Shown piece after piece: positions 9,626 to 18,885 of a stretch of DNA of 64,000 nt. The notes beneath the pieces were generated by a model. The model worked only from the letters and a program-made list of their open reading frames with translations. It made no database searches and was not told the DNA's origin. This stretch comes from Saccharophagus degradans 2-40 (lineage in GTDB: Bacteria; Pseudomonadota; Gammaproteobacteria; Pseudomonadales; Cellvibrionaceae), in the NCBI RefSeq assembly GCF_000013665.1, contig NC_007912.1, positions 2,714,501 to 2,778,500 on the forward strand, given 5' to 3'. A program made the translations under genes and the position numbers. Position 1 is the first letter of the stretch. Each line of letters opens with the position of its first letter.

Positions 9626-9772
9626 TTAGGGCTCCACTTACTTAGAGTTGGTTACGCGTGCATTTTGCGCGCAGTATTATACTTCAAACTATGACAACTG
9701 CGTCACAATTTACCTCCTAAAATATCGCTACTGACTTTAACCTAAGCTTAACGGTGTAAATGCTAAGCATGC

Positions 9773-11167
9773 TTAAAGCCGAACGATATCGTCCTCCCCC
9801 AAATATTCCCCGCTACGCACCTCTACCAAATACAAGGGTACTTTGCCAGGGTTGGTAAGCCTATGCGGCTCGCCTAACGGTATATAAACCGATTCGTTTT
9901 CTGTTACTAAGAATTTTTCGTCGCCGCGCTCTACCTGTGCTGTGCCACGCACAACCACCCAATGCTCTGCGCGGTGGTGATGCATTTGCAGCGACAAACT
10001 TGCGCCCGGTTTTACTTTTAGGCTTTTTACATCGTACCTTTCGCCACTATCTATAGAGTCGTAGCTGCCCCATGGTCGATGCACTTCGCGGTGGTGTTGG
10101 CTTTCGCTTCTATTATTCGCTTTTAGCCAATCCACTACGTGCTTTACATCTTGCGTTTTATTTTTGTTTACTACTAATAACGCGTCGTCACTATCTATGA
10201 TAACTACGTCATCTAAACCGATTGCGGCTACCAACCTACCATCGGAATGGATAAGTGAGTTCGTGCAATTTCGCATGTAGGCATCACCTACCACTACGTT
10301 ACCGTACTCGTCTTTGTCGCTGCTTTCCCAAAGAGATTGCCAGCTACCCAAATCACTCCAGCCTGCGTTTAACGGCACCACCCAAGCTTTATTGGTGTGC
10401 TCCATTAAAGCGTTATCTATTGATATATCTTGGCACTGGGCAAAAGCTTGTTCGTTTAGTCGTATAAAATCTAAATCTTGTTCAGATTTATCTAAAGAAA
10501 TTTGGCTTTGCTTCACTAATTCGGCATTTAGGCGCGTTAATTCTTCTAATAGCGTTTTGGCTGGGAAAACAAACATGCCACTGTTCCATGTATAGGAACC
10601 TTCGGCTAAATATTTTTGTGCGGTTTCTAGGTTTGGTTTTTCTACAAATTCGGCAACTGTTGCGCCTTGCGTATTACCCGCCAATGGCTCTGCGGCTTTT
10701 ATGTAGCCGTAACCTGTTTCTGGGTGGGTGGGCACTACGCCAAAGGTTACTAGCTTACCCTCTGTTGCTTTTTTAATGGCTATGTCTAAGGTAGCCCTAA
10801 AGCCTGGCATATCTTTAATTAGGTGGTCCGCCGCCAGTATTACAATTATGGCGTTGTCGCCCACTTGCTGTACGGCACGCATAGCCGCCACAGCAATGGC
10901 TGGCGCGGTATTTCTGCCTATTGGCTCGAGGATTATTTGAGAGGCATCGCCGCAGGTTTCTTGTAGCTGATCTGCCACCATAAAACGCTGGTCGTTATTG
11001 CACACAACGATTGGCGCGCCAAGATGATCTACGCGTTTTACTGTGTGCTGCAACATGGTTGCGTCGCCATACAGGCGGTGTAATTGCTTGGGGTAAGCCT
11101 TACGGGATTTAGGCCAAAGGCGCGAGCCACTGCCACCAGAAAGTATTACTGGAACCACGTTTTCCAT
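9773..11167 (-). CDS. manC: Mannose-1-phosphate guanylyltransferase / mannose-6-phosphate isomerase
   Basis: A bifunctional 464-residue type II phosphomannose isomerase/GDP-mannose pyrophosphorylase (AlgA/ManC/CpsB). The N-terminal nucleotidyltransferase shows SGGSGSRLWPKSRKAYPKQ and FVEKPNLETA. The C-terminal cupin shows RPWGSYDSIDSGERY and the metal-site LQMHHHRAEHWVV. The product GDP-mannose feeds mannose, fucose or uronate branches of surface polysaccharides. There is no manB or gmd in the visible locus, so its product probably serves other pathways as well. It is separated from ihfB by 188 bases and from wecA by 147. Confidence 0.94.
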   Translation of the reverse strand: MENVVPVILSGGSGSRLWPKSRKAYPKQLHRLYGDATMLQHTVKRVDHLGAPIVVCNNDQRFMVADQLQETCGDASQIILEPIGRNTAPAIAVAAMRAVQQVGDNAIIVILAADHLIKDMPGFRATLDIAIKKATEGKLVTFGVVPTHPETGYGYIKAAEPLAGNTQGATVAEFVEKPNLETAQKYLAEGSYTWNSGMFVFPAKTLLEELTRLNAELVKQSQISLDKSEQDLDFIRLNEQAFAQCQDISIDNALMEHTNKAWVVPLNAGWSDLGSWQSLWESSDKDEYGNVVVGDAYMRNCTNSLIHSDGRLVAAIGLDDVVIIDSDDALLVVNKNKTQDVKHVVDWLKANNRSESQHHREVHRPWGSYDSIDSGERYDVKSLKVKPGASLSLQMHHHRAEHWVVVRGTAQVERGDEKFLVTENESVYIPLGEPHRLTNPGKVPLYLVEVRSGEYLGEDDIVRL

Positions 11168-11355
11168 AGGGGTAAGAATCCATCAAACGGTATATTTTGG
11201 GTTGGCGCGATTATACGGGTTTTGTGAGCAATTTCATGTAAAGCTATGTAAATTATTGGTTTTGAATACGTATTTATTGGCGAATGGCATCGCAGCACGA
11301 ATAAGTGGTTATTGTTTGTGCTGCTAGCTTACAGTTTACAGAGGGCAGCCCACAG

Positions 11356-11652
11356 TTAGCCTTCTGATTGGATTGACTCATTTACTCTGTCGCGCATTTC
11401 TTTGCCGGGTTTAAAGTGGGGTACGTATTTACCGGGTAGCGTTACAGATTCGCCCGTTTTGGGGTTTCTGCCCGTGCGCGGGGCGCGAAAATGAAGGGAA
11501 AAACTACCAAAGCCGCGTATTTCTATGCGCTCACCTGTCGACAATGCTTGCGACATGTATTCCAGCACTAGTTTTACTGCTAGCTCTATATCCTTGGCAG
11601 ACAATTGATCTTGGCGCTCTGCTATACGCTCAATAAGCTCGGACTTAGTCAT
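11356..11652 (-). CDS. ihfB: Integration host factor subunit beta
   Basis: A 98-residue DNABII protein that pairs with IhfA to bend DNA by about 160 degrees in promoters and recombination sites. The start [14 protein letters not shown], the dimer core and the [22 protein letters not shown] arm, with the DNA-intercalating proline, identify the beta subunit. In related bacteria ihfB directly follows rpsA. Here cysC on the opposite strand and a heptanucleotide repeat array come between them. IHF is a typical co-activator for sigma-54 promoters, several of which lie in the flagellar part of this window. Confidence 0.95.
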   Translation of the reverse strand: MTKSELIERIAERQDQLSAKDIELAVKLVLEYMSQALSTGERIEIRGFGSFSLHFRAPRTGRNPKTGESVTLPGKYVPHFKPGKEMRDRVNESIQSEG

Positions 11653-12116
11653 ATATTGTCACTATATTGAGGGTGGCGTTTGAATCCTTATTTAGACCTT
11701 AGACCAAAAAGTTACACTTATCAGGGTTTTGCAATAACTTTAAAGAATGTAAGCTAGTTTTTGGTTGCAAGTCGTTGTTATACAACAATTTTTAGCAAAC
11801 TAAAAGAAAACAGTGTGCTTTTACACACAAGTATTTGAATTTACTAGTAAAAAGGCGCTATGTATGCGTAAAGGACAGCGGACAGCGGACAGCGGACAGC
11901 GGACAGCGGACAGCGGACAGCGGACAGCGGACAGCGGACAGCGGACAGCGGACAGCGGACAGCGGACAGCGGACAGCGGACAGCGGACAGCCTTAGGGTA
12001 ATGCCCTGCCGCATCGACGCAAGATATATTTTATGTGAGCTTTAGGCTTGCGCCTTGATGGGTTTGGCTTTACCTTTGCTTGCATCTTTTACCCCTAAAC
12101 GGAAGTTACCCCCATT
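11653..12116. other. Divergent ihfB-cysC intergenic region carrying a microsatellite
   Basis: This 464-base divergent region must hold the promoters of ihfB (left) and cysC (right). It contains the 17-copy GGACAGC array at 11873-11991. AT-rich DNA fills 11690-11860, consistent with the ihfB promoter. A TATATT box at 12025-12030 is a weak -10 candidate for cysC without a good -35. A 62-codon open frame runs through the repeat but shows no independent sign of being a gene. Confidence 0.6.
11873..11991 (+). repeat. Perfect 7-base tandem repeat, GGACAGC x17
   Basis: Seventeen uninterrupted, identical copies of GGACAGC occupy exactly 119 bases, ending 125 bases before the cysC start. Perfect repeats of this length are prone to slipped-strand copy changes. 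Because 7 is not a multiple of 3, each change would shift the frame of any ORF across it, and each gain or loss would move upstream elements relative to a downstream promoter. In the plus-strand frame it would encode the heptapeptide GQRTADS over and over. Confidence 0.98.
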
Positions 12117-12716
12117 ATGGATATAGTTTGGCACGACCATAAAATTACAAAAGAAGTTCGACAAGAACAGCATGGGCATAAATCTTGTGTTATTTGGTTT
12201 ACCGGGCTGAGTGGCTCGGGCAAGTCTAGCGTGGCCAGCGAGCTTGAGCGCGCTCTTGTGCAGCAGTTTAATGCAAAAACCTACCTACTAGACGGAGACA
12301 ACGTGCGCCACGGCCTTTGTAAAGATTTAGGCTTTACCGCAGACGACAGAGTAGAAAATATTCGGCGTGTTGGCGAGATAAGTAAACTGTTTGTAGATGC
12401 GGGGCTTATCACCCTCTCTGCTTTTATCTCACCCTTTCGCACAGAGCGTAGATTGGCGCGAGAGCTACTAGAAGACGGTGAATTTATTGAGGTATTTGTA
12501 GATACGCCACTTAGCGAGTGCGAAAAGCGTGACCCCAAAGGGCTATACCAAAAAGCGCGTGAAGGTAAAATAAAAAACTTTACCGGCATAGACTCTAAAT
12601 ACGAAACACCAGAAAACCCTGAAATACATTTAGAAAACGGTAAGCAAACCATTCAGGAATCTGTAGAGCAAATTATTACTTACCTTAAAAAGCACAACTA
12701 CTTAGCTAGCTTGTAA
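12117..12716 (+). CDS. cysC: Adenylylsulfate (APS) kinase
   Basis: CysC phosphorylates APS to PAPS. The 199-residue protein shows the P-loop [11 protein letters not shown], the APS-binding [30 protein letters not shown] and the lid region [12 protein letters not shown]. It is a stand-alone enzyme, since CysN in this window has no kinase domain. It sits apart from cysDN, alone on the plus strand between two minus-strand housekeeping genes. A 28-base perfect palindrome follows as terminator. The tandem-repeat array upstream might affect its expression. Confidence 0.95.
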   Translation: MDIVWHDHKITKEVRQEQHGHKSCVIWFTGLSGSGKSSVASELERALVQQFNAKTYLLDGDNVRHGLCKDLGFTADDRVENIRRVGEISKLFVDAGLITLSAFISPFRTERRLARELLEDGEFIEVFVDTPLSECEKRDPKGLYQKAREGKIKNFTGIDSKYETPENPEIHLENGKQTIQESVEQIITYLKKHNYLASL

Positions 12717-12769
12717 AGAAAAGCAAAAAACAGAAAAAACTAAACCCCAAAAAATAAAATATACAAATA

Positions 12770-12797
12770 AAAAAGGCGACCAATTGGTCGCCTTTTT
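12770..12797. terminator. Bidirectional rho-independent terminator for cysC and rpsA
   Basis: A perfect 28-base palindrome: five A, then GGCGACC, a central AATT and the mirror image ending in five T. Because it is symmetrical it gives a GC-rich stem plus a U tract in both directions, so it can end cysC on the plus strand and rpsA on the minus strand. Confidence 0.9.
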
Positions 12798-12822
12798 AGC
12801 TTTGAAACTAAACAACTAAAAA

Positions 12823-14505
12823 CTAGCTGTTTTTGTTTTCCATTTCGGCCTTGATTAGGTCGCCAATGGTAGCTGGCTGTGCAGCTTCTGCCGCTTTGGT
12901 GCTGTGCTCTTTGATAGCCGCTTTTTCGTCTGCAACATCTTTAGCTTTAACACTTAAGATAATTGCACGGTTTTTGCGGTCTACATTGGTGATTTTAGCT
13001 TCTACTTCGTCACCTTCTTTAAGCACGTTACGGGCATCTTCTACTTTATCGCGGCTAATTTCAGACGCTTTCAAAGTACCAGTAATGTCGTCTGCCAACA
13101 AAATAACCGCTTCTTTAGCGTCTACTTCTTTAACAGTACCCGTTACGATGGTGCCTTTGTCGTTTTCTGCAACATAAGCAGAGAACGGATCTTCGTCTAA
13201 TTGCTTAACGCCTAAAGAAATGCGCTCGCGCTCTGGGTCGATTGCCAATACAACGGTTTCAATCTCGTCGCCTTTCTTGAACTTACGCACAGCTTCTTCG
13301 CCAGCTTCGTTCCAAGAAATATCAGACAAGTGAACTAGACCGTCGATGCCGCCGTCCAAGCCGATAAAGATACCGAAATCAGTGATAGATTTGATCTTAC
13401 CGCTGATTTTGTCGCCTTTAGCGAATTGGTTAGAGAATGCATCCCATGGGTTTTCTTGACACTGCTTGATACCCAAAGAAATACGACGACGCTCTTCGTC
13501 GATATCCAGAATCATTACTTCTACTTCATCGCCCAAGCTAACAACTTTAGATGGGTGGATGTTTTTGTTGGTCCAATCCATTTCGGATACGTGAACCAAA
13601 CCTTCAACGCCTTCTTCGATTTCTGCGAAGCAGCCGTAGTCGGTAAGATTAGTAATGCGCGCCTTAACTTTGGCACCTTCTGGGTAACGCTGAGTGATTG
13701 CACTCCATGGATCTTCACCCAATTGCTTAAGGCCAAGAGATACACGGTTACGCTCGCGATCGAACTTCAATACTTTAACGTCGATTTCATCCCCAACAGC
13801 AACAATTTCGCTTGGGTGCTTAATGCGCTTCCAAGCCATATCGGTGATGTGCAACAAGCCGTCTACGCCGCCCAAGTCAACGAAAGCACCGTAATCGGTA
13901 AGGTTTTTAACGATACCTTTAACAGCCATACCTTCTTGTAGGTTAGCCAACAACTCTTCACGCTCTTCGGAGTTTGCTTGCTCCATAACAGCACGACGAG
14001 AAACAACTACGTTGTTACGACGTTGATCTAATTTGATAACTTTAAATTCTAGCTCTTTGCCTTCTAGGTGCGTGGTTTCGCGTACTGGACGTACGTCTAC
14101 CAATGAACCTGGCAAGAATGCGCGAATACCAGCAACGTCAACGGTGAAACCACCTTTAACCTTACCGTTAATAACACCTGTGATAACTTCTTCTGCGTCG
14201 TGTGCTGCTTCCAATACTTTCCAAGATTCAGCGCGCTTAGCTTTCTCGCGAGATAGACGAGTTTCACCGAAACCATCTTCTACAGACTCTAGAGCTACTT
14301 GAACTTCGTCACCGATGCTTAGCTCTAATTCGCCTTTATCGTTGTAGAATTGCTCGGCTGGGATAACGCCTTCAGACTTAAGACCTGCGTGTACTGTTAC
14401 CCAGTCTTGGTCGATGTCAATTACTACGCCTGTTACGATGCTACCTGGCACCATATCTACGGTTTTTAAACTCTCTTCAAAGAGTTCTGCAAAGCTTTCT
14501 ATCAT
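12823..14505 (-). CDS. rpsA: 30S ribosomal protein S1
   Basis: A 560-residue protein with six S1 RNA-binding modules, as in E. coli (557 residues). It brings mRNA to the 30S subunit. Repeats are recognisable by [24 protein letters not shown]-like module ends and by [23 protein letters not shown] and [12 protein letters not shown] module starts. I chose the start [13 protein letters not shown] at 14505, because the 11 extra residues in a longer frame are not family-like. It normally follows cmk directly. Here lapA and lapB lie between them. Confidence 0.97.
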   Translation of the reverse strand: MIESFAELFEESLKTVDMVPGSIVTGVVIDIDQDWVTVHAGLKSEGVIPAEQFYNDKGELELSIGDEVQVALESVEDGFGETRLSREKAKRAESWKVLEAAHDAEEVITGVINGKVKGGFTVDVAGIRAFLPGSLVDVRPVRETTHLEGKELEFKVIKLDQRRNNVVVSRRAVMEQANSEEREELLANLQEGMAVKGIVKNLTDYGAFVDLGGVDGLLHITDMAWKRIKHPSEIVAVGDEIDVKVLKFDRERNRVSLGLKQLGEDPWSAITQRYPEGAKVKARITNLTDYGCFAEIEEGVEGLVHVSEMDWTNKNIHPSKVVSLGDEVEVMILDIDEERRRISLGIKQCQENPWDAFSNQFAKGDKISGKIKSITDFGIFIGLDGGIDGLVHLSDISWNEAGEEAVRKFKKGDEIETVVLAIDPERERISLGVKQLDEDPFSAYVAENDKGTIVTGTVKEVDAKEAVILLADDITGTLKASEISRDKVEDARNVLKEGDEVEAKITNVDRKNRAIILSVKAKDVADEKAAIKEHSTKAAEAAQPATIGDLIKAEMENKNS

Positions 14506-14818
14506 TGCGATACCTATAATGTTCAGCACACAACCCAATCGGCGACTACGCGCGTGATTCAGTTATGTTCTACCGTGCTGCCAGTTCACGGGCCTATTAA
14601 GTTTTACCGTTGCACGCCTCACTTCTGGCTAAAAAGCATGCAAAAGCACCCAAAAACTGGCCGTTTGCGTGGATTACCGCGTCAAATCAGTACAGTTCTA
14701 AGAGGGTGGCGAGGCTATCAGGTAACCAGCGGGAATGCAACTGTTTTATACAGCTAAGAAGGCGTTAAAAAGCTGATAAAAATCAACGCCTTGGAGTAGG
14801 ACCTAAGGGTAAGCCAAA
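14506..14818. other. rpsA leader region
   Basis: A 313-base gap upstream of rpsA and downstream of lapB. Arms AAGGCGTT (14759-14766) and AACGCCTT (14785-14792) form a hairpin just after lapB, a weak terminator candidate without a clean U tract. A TATAAA box on the minus strand (14745-14750) follows it and could be a -10 for rpsA, giving a leader of about 240 bases long enough for autogenous S1 control. This is inference. I see no gene. Confidence 0.4.
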
Positions 14819-16024
14819 TTAGATATGCGGTACGGATGTGTATTGCTGAGAAGCCCAGCTTTTACAGCTAGGGCACAACCAGTGAAGCTGCTCACCGGTA
14901 AAGCCACAGCTGGTGCATTGGTAGTGGTATTTAGAGTCGGTTAGCTTTTTAAGCAGGCCTTTTACTTGTACATAATTCCGCAAGCTGGCTGGCCCGCGCT
15001 CGTCCAACACTATTTTTAACAGGGCACCGGCCACTTCCATTTGCGGGTACTGCGGTAGCTCTTGCATTAACAGGGAGATAACGGCATCCCCGCCCTCACA
15101 CATCTCTACAGCTTTGGCCAAATACCGTAAAACCAGCAGTTCGCCCTTGTGCTCGTACAACGCTCTAAGCTCGTTTAAAAACACAGGCATAGATTCGAGC
15201 TTTTTGTGGCAGCTATAAGCCAAGGGCAACATTTCGGAGAGATAGCGCTCATCCTGCTGCACTATTTGCCGCAGAGATATAAGCGCTTTAGCATATTCTT
15301 TTTGCGCTATATCTAGTTGGGCGCTTAGCAAGCTTGCGCGGGCGCAGTCTTTATCGTGCCGCATGGCTGTTCGTACCCAGCGGCGGGCAGTTAGCCAATC
15401 TTTTTGCGTAATGGCTGTTTGCGCTATTTCGCACGCGTAGTGGGCTTGCTGCTGGCGCCACTTATCTGCAGGCCCCGAGAACTTTCTGGCAGTTAGCCTA
15501 TCTGCTACATCTATGGCAGAAAGCCACTCGCGCATATCTTGGTATAGCTCTATTAGGCATTCAAGTGCGCGCTTGCGCATGGGGTTGCTTATTTTAGGGG
15601 CGTCGGCTAGCTCTTTAAGTAGCATTTCGGCTCTATCTAGCAGGCCGCTGCGCAAGTAGTCTAACGCTAATTCCATTTGGGCTGTGTATTGCTGATCGGT
15701 AGTAAGGTTACTGCGGGATAAGAGGTTTTGGTGCACACGAATTGCTCGCTCCACCTCGCCTTTGCGGCGCAACAAACTGCCAAGGGCTAAATGCGTTTCG
15801 AGCGTATCGGAATTAACATCTATAGAGGATATAAAAGTATCTATGGCTGCATCTGGCTCTTCGTTAAGTAGCTGAGTTAAGCCTTTAAAGTAATGTTGCT
15901 GGGGCCAAAACGCGTCGGGGTCGAATACGCGCTTCGCCCTGCGTTTTCGGCTGAAGGCGATACCCGCACCAAAACCAATAAGTAGCGCTGCAAGAATGAC
16001 TGCAAAAACCAACAAATCTTGCAT
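14819..16024 (-). CDS. lapB: Lipopolysaccharide assembly protein LapB (YciM)
   Basis: A 401-residue inner-membrane adaptor that regulates LpxC turnover through FtsH and so lipid A synthesis. It has one N-terminal membrane helix (about residues 4-22), a run of TPR repeats across the middle, and a C-terminal rubredoxin-like zinc module with the pairs CTSCGF and CPSCKSW. It overlaps none of its neighbours and begins 11 bases after lapA, as usual for the lapAB pair. Its place between cmk and rpsA is unusual. Confidence 0.92.
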   Translation of the reverse strand: MQDLLVFAVILAALLIGFGAGIAFSRKRRAKRVFDPDAFWPQQHYFKGLTQLLNEEPDAAIDTFISSIDVNSDTLETHLALGSLLRRKGEVERAIRVHQNLLSRSNLTTDQQYTAQMELALDYLRSGLLDRAEMLLKELADAPKISNPMRKRALECLIELYQDMREWLSAIDVADRLTARKFSGPADKWRQQQAHYACEIAQTAITQKDWLTARRWVRTAMRHDKDCARASLLSAQLDIAQKEYAKALISLRQIVQQDERYLSEMLPLAYSCHKKLESMPVFLNELRALYEHKGELLVLRYLAKAVEMCEGGDAVISLLMQELPQYPQMEVAGALLKIVLDERGPASLRNYVQVKGLLKKLTDSKYHYQCTSCGFTGEQLHWLCPSCKSWASQQYTSVPHI

Positions 16025-16035
16025 GATGGGTAAAC

Positions 16036-16341
16036 CTACTCCTTAACCGCTACCTGTTTTAGTGAGGACACTTCTTTCTTTGCTTTTTTAAGGGCGCGAT
16101 TGCGCGCAATTAACCTGCCCTGCGTGCTTATATAACTGGTTAGAAACCCCAGCAATACACCTGCTGTAAAAATAAAGCACATATACAAACCAGCGGTAAG
16201 CTCTGGTAGTTGCACTATAAACAGCGATATAGATAACGGCTGTTCGTTTTGGGTGGCCAACCATGCGCCTAAAATACAAATAAACAGCAGCCAACAAAAT
16301 ATCAACAACCGTTTAATCCACTTTGCTATGCCCGCTAGCAT
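16036..16341 (-). CDS. lapA: Lipopolysaccharide assembly protein A domain protein
   Basis: A 101-residue membrane protein with two hydrophobic helices (about residues 8-28 and 48-71) and a basic C-terminal tail rich in Arg and Lys. It matches the LapA/YciS family (DUF1049). It pairs with LapB in lipopolysaccharide assembly control. It lies 33 bases after cmk and 11 bases before lapB, so cotranscription from cmk is likely. Confidence 0.85.
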   Translation of the reverse strand: MLAGIAKWIKRLLIFCWLLFICILGAWLATQNEQPLSISLFIVQLPELTAGLYMCFIFTAGVLLGFLTSYISTQGRLIARNRALKKAKKEVSSLKQVAVKE

Positions 16342-16374
16342 GTTGTGCCATCCATTTTAAGAAATTAGTGATAT

Positions 16375-17049
16375 TTAAAACAATTGCCTAGCTTTTGCTA
16401 AACCCAATATTTGTTGTTTTACTTCGTCTATAGATAGCGCTGTGCTATCTAGCATAACAGCGTCGTCGGCAGGCAATAAAGGTGCCGTAGCCCTGTTTCT
16501 GTCTTGCTCGTCGCGCTTTTCTATATCGCTAAGAATTTGCTCGTAATTAATACTTGCCACGCCCGCCTGCTCTAGCTGTTTTACGCGGCGGTTGGCTCGC
16601 TCTTGCGCGCTGGCGGTTAGAAATATTTTTAGCGGCGCCGCAGGAAATACCACTGTGCCCATATCTCGGCCGTCTGCCACCAAGCCTTTAGCGGTTAAAA
16701 AAGCACGCTGACGGTCGAGTAAAGCTTGGCGAACAGCTGGGTAGGCAGCCACGGTAGACGCCAGCATACCTATTTCCTCTGCACGAATTGCTTTGGTTAC
16801 ATCTTTACCAGCAAGCATTACCTGGGTGCTACCTTCTTGCGGTATAAACTTTATATCTAAGCTTGCAGCAATACCCGCAACCTGCTGCTCATCCGCGCTA
16901 TTGGCGCCCTGCTCTACTGTTGCCAATGCTGTAAGCCTGTAGAGCGCGCCACTATCTAATAGTTCAAACCCGCTCGCCTCGGCAATTAACCTGCATATGG
17001 TGCCTTTACCAGAGCCGCTGGGGCCATCGATAGTTATTACAACTGACAT
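16375..17049 (-). CDS. cmk: Cytidylate kinase
   Basis: Cmk phosphorylates CMP and dCMP. The 224-residue protein has the P-loop ITIDGPSGSGKGTICR, the substrate segment LLDSGALYRL, DGRDMGTVVFP and the lid segment RDEQDRNRATAPLLP. The length is normal. In Pseudomonas it lies directly between the tyrA/aroA fusion gene and rpsA. Here pyrF, a ComEA-like gene and the cysDN group separate it from tyrA-aroA, and lapAB separate it from rpsA. Confidence 0.95.
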   Translation of the reverse strand: MSVVITIDGPSGSGKGTICRLIAEASGFELLDSGALYRLTALATVEQGANSADEQQVAGIAASLDIKFIPQEGSTQVMLAGKDVTKAIRAEEIGMLASTVAAYPAVRQALLDRQRAFLTAKGLVADGRDMGTVVFPAAPLKIFLTASAQERANRRVKQLEQAGVASINYEQILSDIEKRDEQDRNRATAPLLPADDAVMLDSTALSIDEVKQQILGLAKARQLF

Positions 17050-17150
17050 GCTTACTACTCTTAATTTTTTAACGCGGTGTAAATTAAATACACTAAGTGG
17101 CTTTATTTACAGTTAGAACTAACTGCATAGGTAAAGCTAAGGGGTTGCCC

Positions 17151-17867
17151 CTAGCTACCTAGTGATGCACGAGCCATTTCTGCGGCAATTTGCTCTAGCG
17201 CACGCAAAGGGTCGTCCGCTTGGGTTACTGGGCGACCAACAACTAGGTAATCGCTACCCGCTTTAAGTGCTTGCTCTGGGGTCATAATACGCGTTTGGTC
17301 GTCATTACCCGCAAAAGATGGGCGAATACCGGGGGTTATCATTTTAAACTCTTCGCCGAGGGATGCTTTAAGCTGAACAACCTCTTGCGCCGAGCATACA
17401 ACGCCATCCATTTGCGCCTGCTTAGCTAACGCAGCTAAACGCTGAACTTGCTCGGCAGCGGTTACAGTAATGCCAAGCGCTTTTAAGTCTTCGTCGCTCA
17501 TACTGGTTAGTACGGTAACTGCAATTAACAAAGGCTTAACTTGATAACCTTCTAACGCTTCTCTTGCGGCTAGCATCATTTTTTCGCCGCCACTCGCGTG
17601 TACGTTCACCATCCATACGCCCAACTCGGCTGCAGCCTTAACCGCTTTTGCTACGGTATTGGGTATATCGTGAAATTTCAAATCGAGGAATACGTCAAAC
17701 CCTTTCCACTGTATCTTTTCGACAATTTTAGGCCCACAGGAAGTAAACAGCTCTTTACCAATTTTTAAACGGCAAAGCGTTGGGTCTAGTTGGTCTACAA
17801 GCTCCAAGCAGGACTCTTGGGTGTCAAAATCGAGTGCAATAACGAGTTGAGGATCTGGAATGTTCAT
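17151..17867 (-). CDS. pyrF: Orotidine 5'-phosphate decarboxylase
   Basis: PyrF makes UMP from OMP in pyrimidine synthesis. The 238-residue TIM-barrel protein shows [20 protein letters not shown] and the catalytic [14 protein letters not shown] with its Lys-Asp pair, then VVCSAQEV and TPGIRPSF. It is often found after lapAB in gammaproteobacteria. Here it is upstream of cmk, with 101 bases between. Confidence 0.95.
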   Translation of the reverse strand: MNIPDPQLVIALDFDTQESCLELVDQLDPTLCRLKIGKELFTSCGPKIVEKIQWKGFDVFLDLKFHDIPNTVAKAVKAAAELGVWMVNVHASGGEKMMLAAREALEGYQVKPLLIAVTVLTSMSDEDLKALGITVTAAEQVQRLAALAKQAQMDGVVCSAQEVVQLKASLGEEFKMITPGIRPSFAGNDDQTRIMTPEQALKAGSDYLVVGRPVTQADDPLRALEQIAAEMARASLGS

Positions 17868-18116
17868 AGGGCCCGAGATACGTTAAAAATGTGTTAATTG
17901 AGCGGATATTGTAGCACCCAGCTTACGGCGTCGCCCAGCATTAGTAGTTAGATTTGACGGAAGCAGCAACTATTTAGCTTTGCTGTTATTTTAAGGAAAG
18001 TTTTTGGGTTGATAAGGAGCCAACAAGAGGCATGAGAGGTGTTATTAACGAAAACACGGCGAGCAACACCCGCCGCGTAACTGCTTTTATGGCAGCAACC
18101 ATAAAGGTTTAGACAT

Positions 18117-18485
18117 CTACAAGGTTAAGCGCGACTTATTCTTAGCGACGGTTGCCTCGCCAATGCCTTTTACTTCGGCCAACTGCTCTATGCTTGTAAA
18201 TTCGCCATGTTGCGTACGGTAAGCAACAATCGCCTCGGCTTTGGCCTTACCTACACCCACCAAAGCAGTTGCAATTGCTTCTGCATCGGCCTTGTTAATG
18301 TTTACGGTATTCACAACCTGCTGGGTTTCGGCTGCAGGTTGCTCTGTTTCGGCTTTGGGTGCGGCAACGGCTTGGCCCGCAGCCAAAAAGGCACATACAG
18401 CCAACATTGCAGAGCCCGCCTTTAAAAAGCGGCCGATAAGTGAAACGTTTGTTACTAATGATTTTTTATTGCTCATTGTGTTCAT
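18117..18485 (-). CDS. ComEA family helix-hairpin-helix DNA-binding protein
   Basis: A 122-residue exported protein. Residues about 17-42 form a signal peptide or anchor (LKAGSAMLAVCAFLAAGQAVAA). After a short linker the C-terminus VNINKADAEAIATALVGVGKAKAEAIVAYR plus LAEVKGIGEATVAKN gives two helix-hairpin-helix motifs. This is the minimal ComEA form found in many gammaproteobacteria, where it binds incoming double-stranded DNA in the periplasm during transformation. No other competence gene is nearby, so the role is inferred from the family. The start could also be the ATG at 18476. Confidence 0.85.
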   Translation of the reverse strand: MNTMSNKKSLVTNVSLIGRFLKAGSAMLAVCAFLAAGQAVAAPKAETEQPAAETQQVVNTVNINKADAEAIATALVGVGKAKAEAIVAYRTQHGEFTSIEQLAEVKGIGEATVAKNKSRLTL

Positions 18486-18876
18486 CCTTTTAAGTCCATA
18501 TTTAAAGCCGGCAGATTAAGCTTTTCCATAAGCTTGCTACCCCTTGCCAGCTGCAACCGCAATCCTTGCGGCCAGGTCATTCATAACCTGTTAGTTAATT
18601 TACAAACTTATAAACAACAGCTCAATGCGATATTTCTGCGCGCAAAGTAAGACATTAATTACACCGCGTGTAGGAGATTACCCATACCCATTTAAGTTTT
18701 GAACTAGCGCACAATTAGAGAAATTTAACGCTTTGGTAGAGACAATCAAGAAGCAACAATAAAAGACAGCAAGGTGAAAAAGAAAAGAAAATTCAGCAGG
18801 AAAAATAAAAAGCCTGCAAGCTATTAACTTACAGGCTTTAAAATAGTTCTAAAAACTTAGATTACAGTAGCTTAGA
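18486..18876. other. Gap between cysN and comEA-like gene
   Basis: These 391 bases hold the cysN terminator (18809-18839), a duplicated cysN 3' segment (18856-18885) and the comEA-like gene's leader. I see no ORF or RNA gene, and no strong promoter pair. Confidence 0.5.
18809..18839 (-). terminator. Rho-independent terminator after cysN
   Basis: The arms AAAGCCTG (18809-18816) and CAGGCTTT (18832-18839) form an 8-bp stem around a 15-base loop. On the minus strand the stem is followed by a T-rich tract, as expected for the end of the cysD-cysN transcript about 40 bases after the cysN stop. Confidence 0.75.
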
Positions 18877-18885
18877 TTACAGTAA
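18856..18885 (-). repeat. 15-base tandem duplication spanning the cysN stop
   Basis: Two adjacent copies of a 15-base unit (CTTAGATTACAGTAG and CTTAGATTACAGTAA on the plus strand) differ by one base. The first copy read on the minus strand includes the cysN stop. The second, in frame, repeats the Ser-Lys-Leu-Leu-stop ending, so cysN has a spare identical C-terminus and stop beyond its real one. Confidence 0.9.

Noticed and set aside
11873-11991. CRISPR array
   Set aside because: The units are 7 bases and directly joined with no spacers, so this is a simple tandem repeat.
11813-12001. 62-codon frame through the heptanucleotide array as a real gene
   Set aside because: The frame is long only because the repeat lacks stops; no ribosome site or other coding sign was seen.
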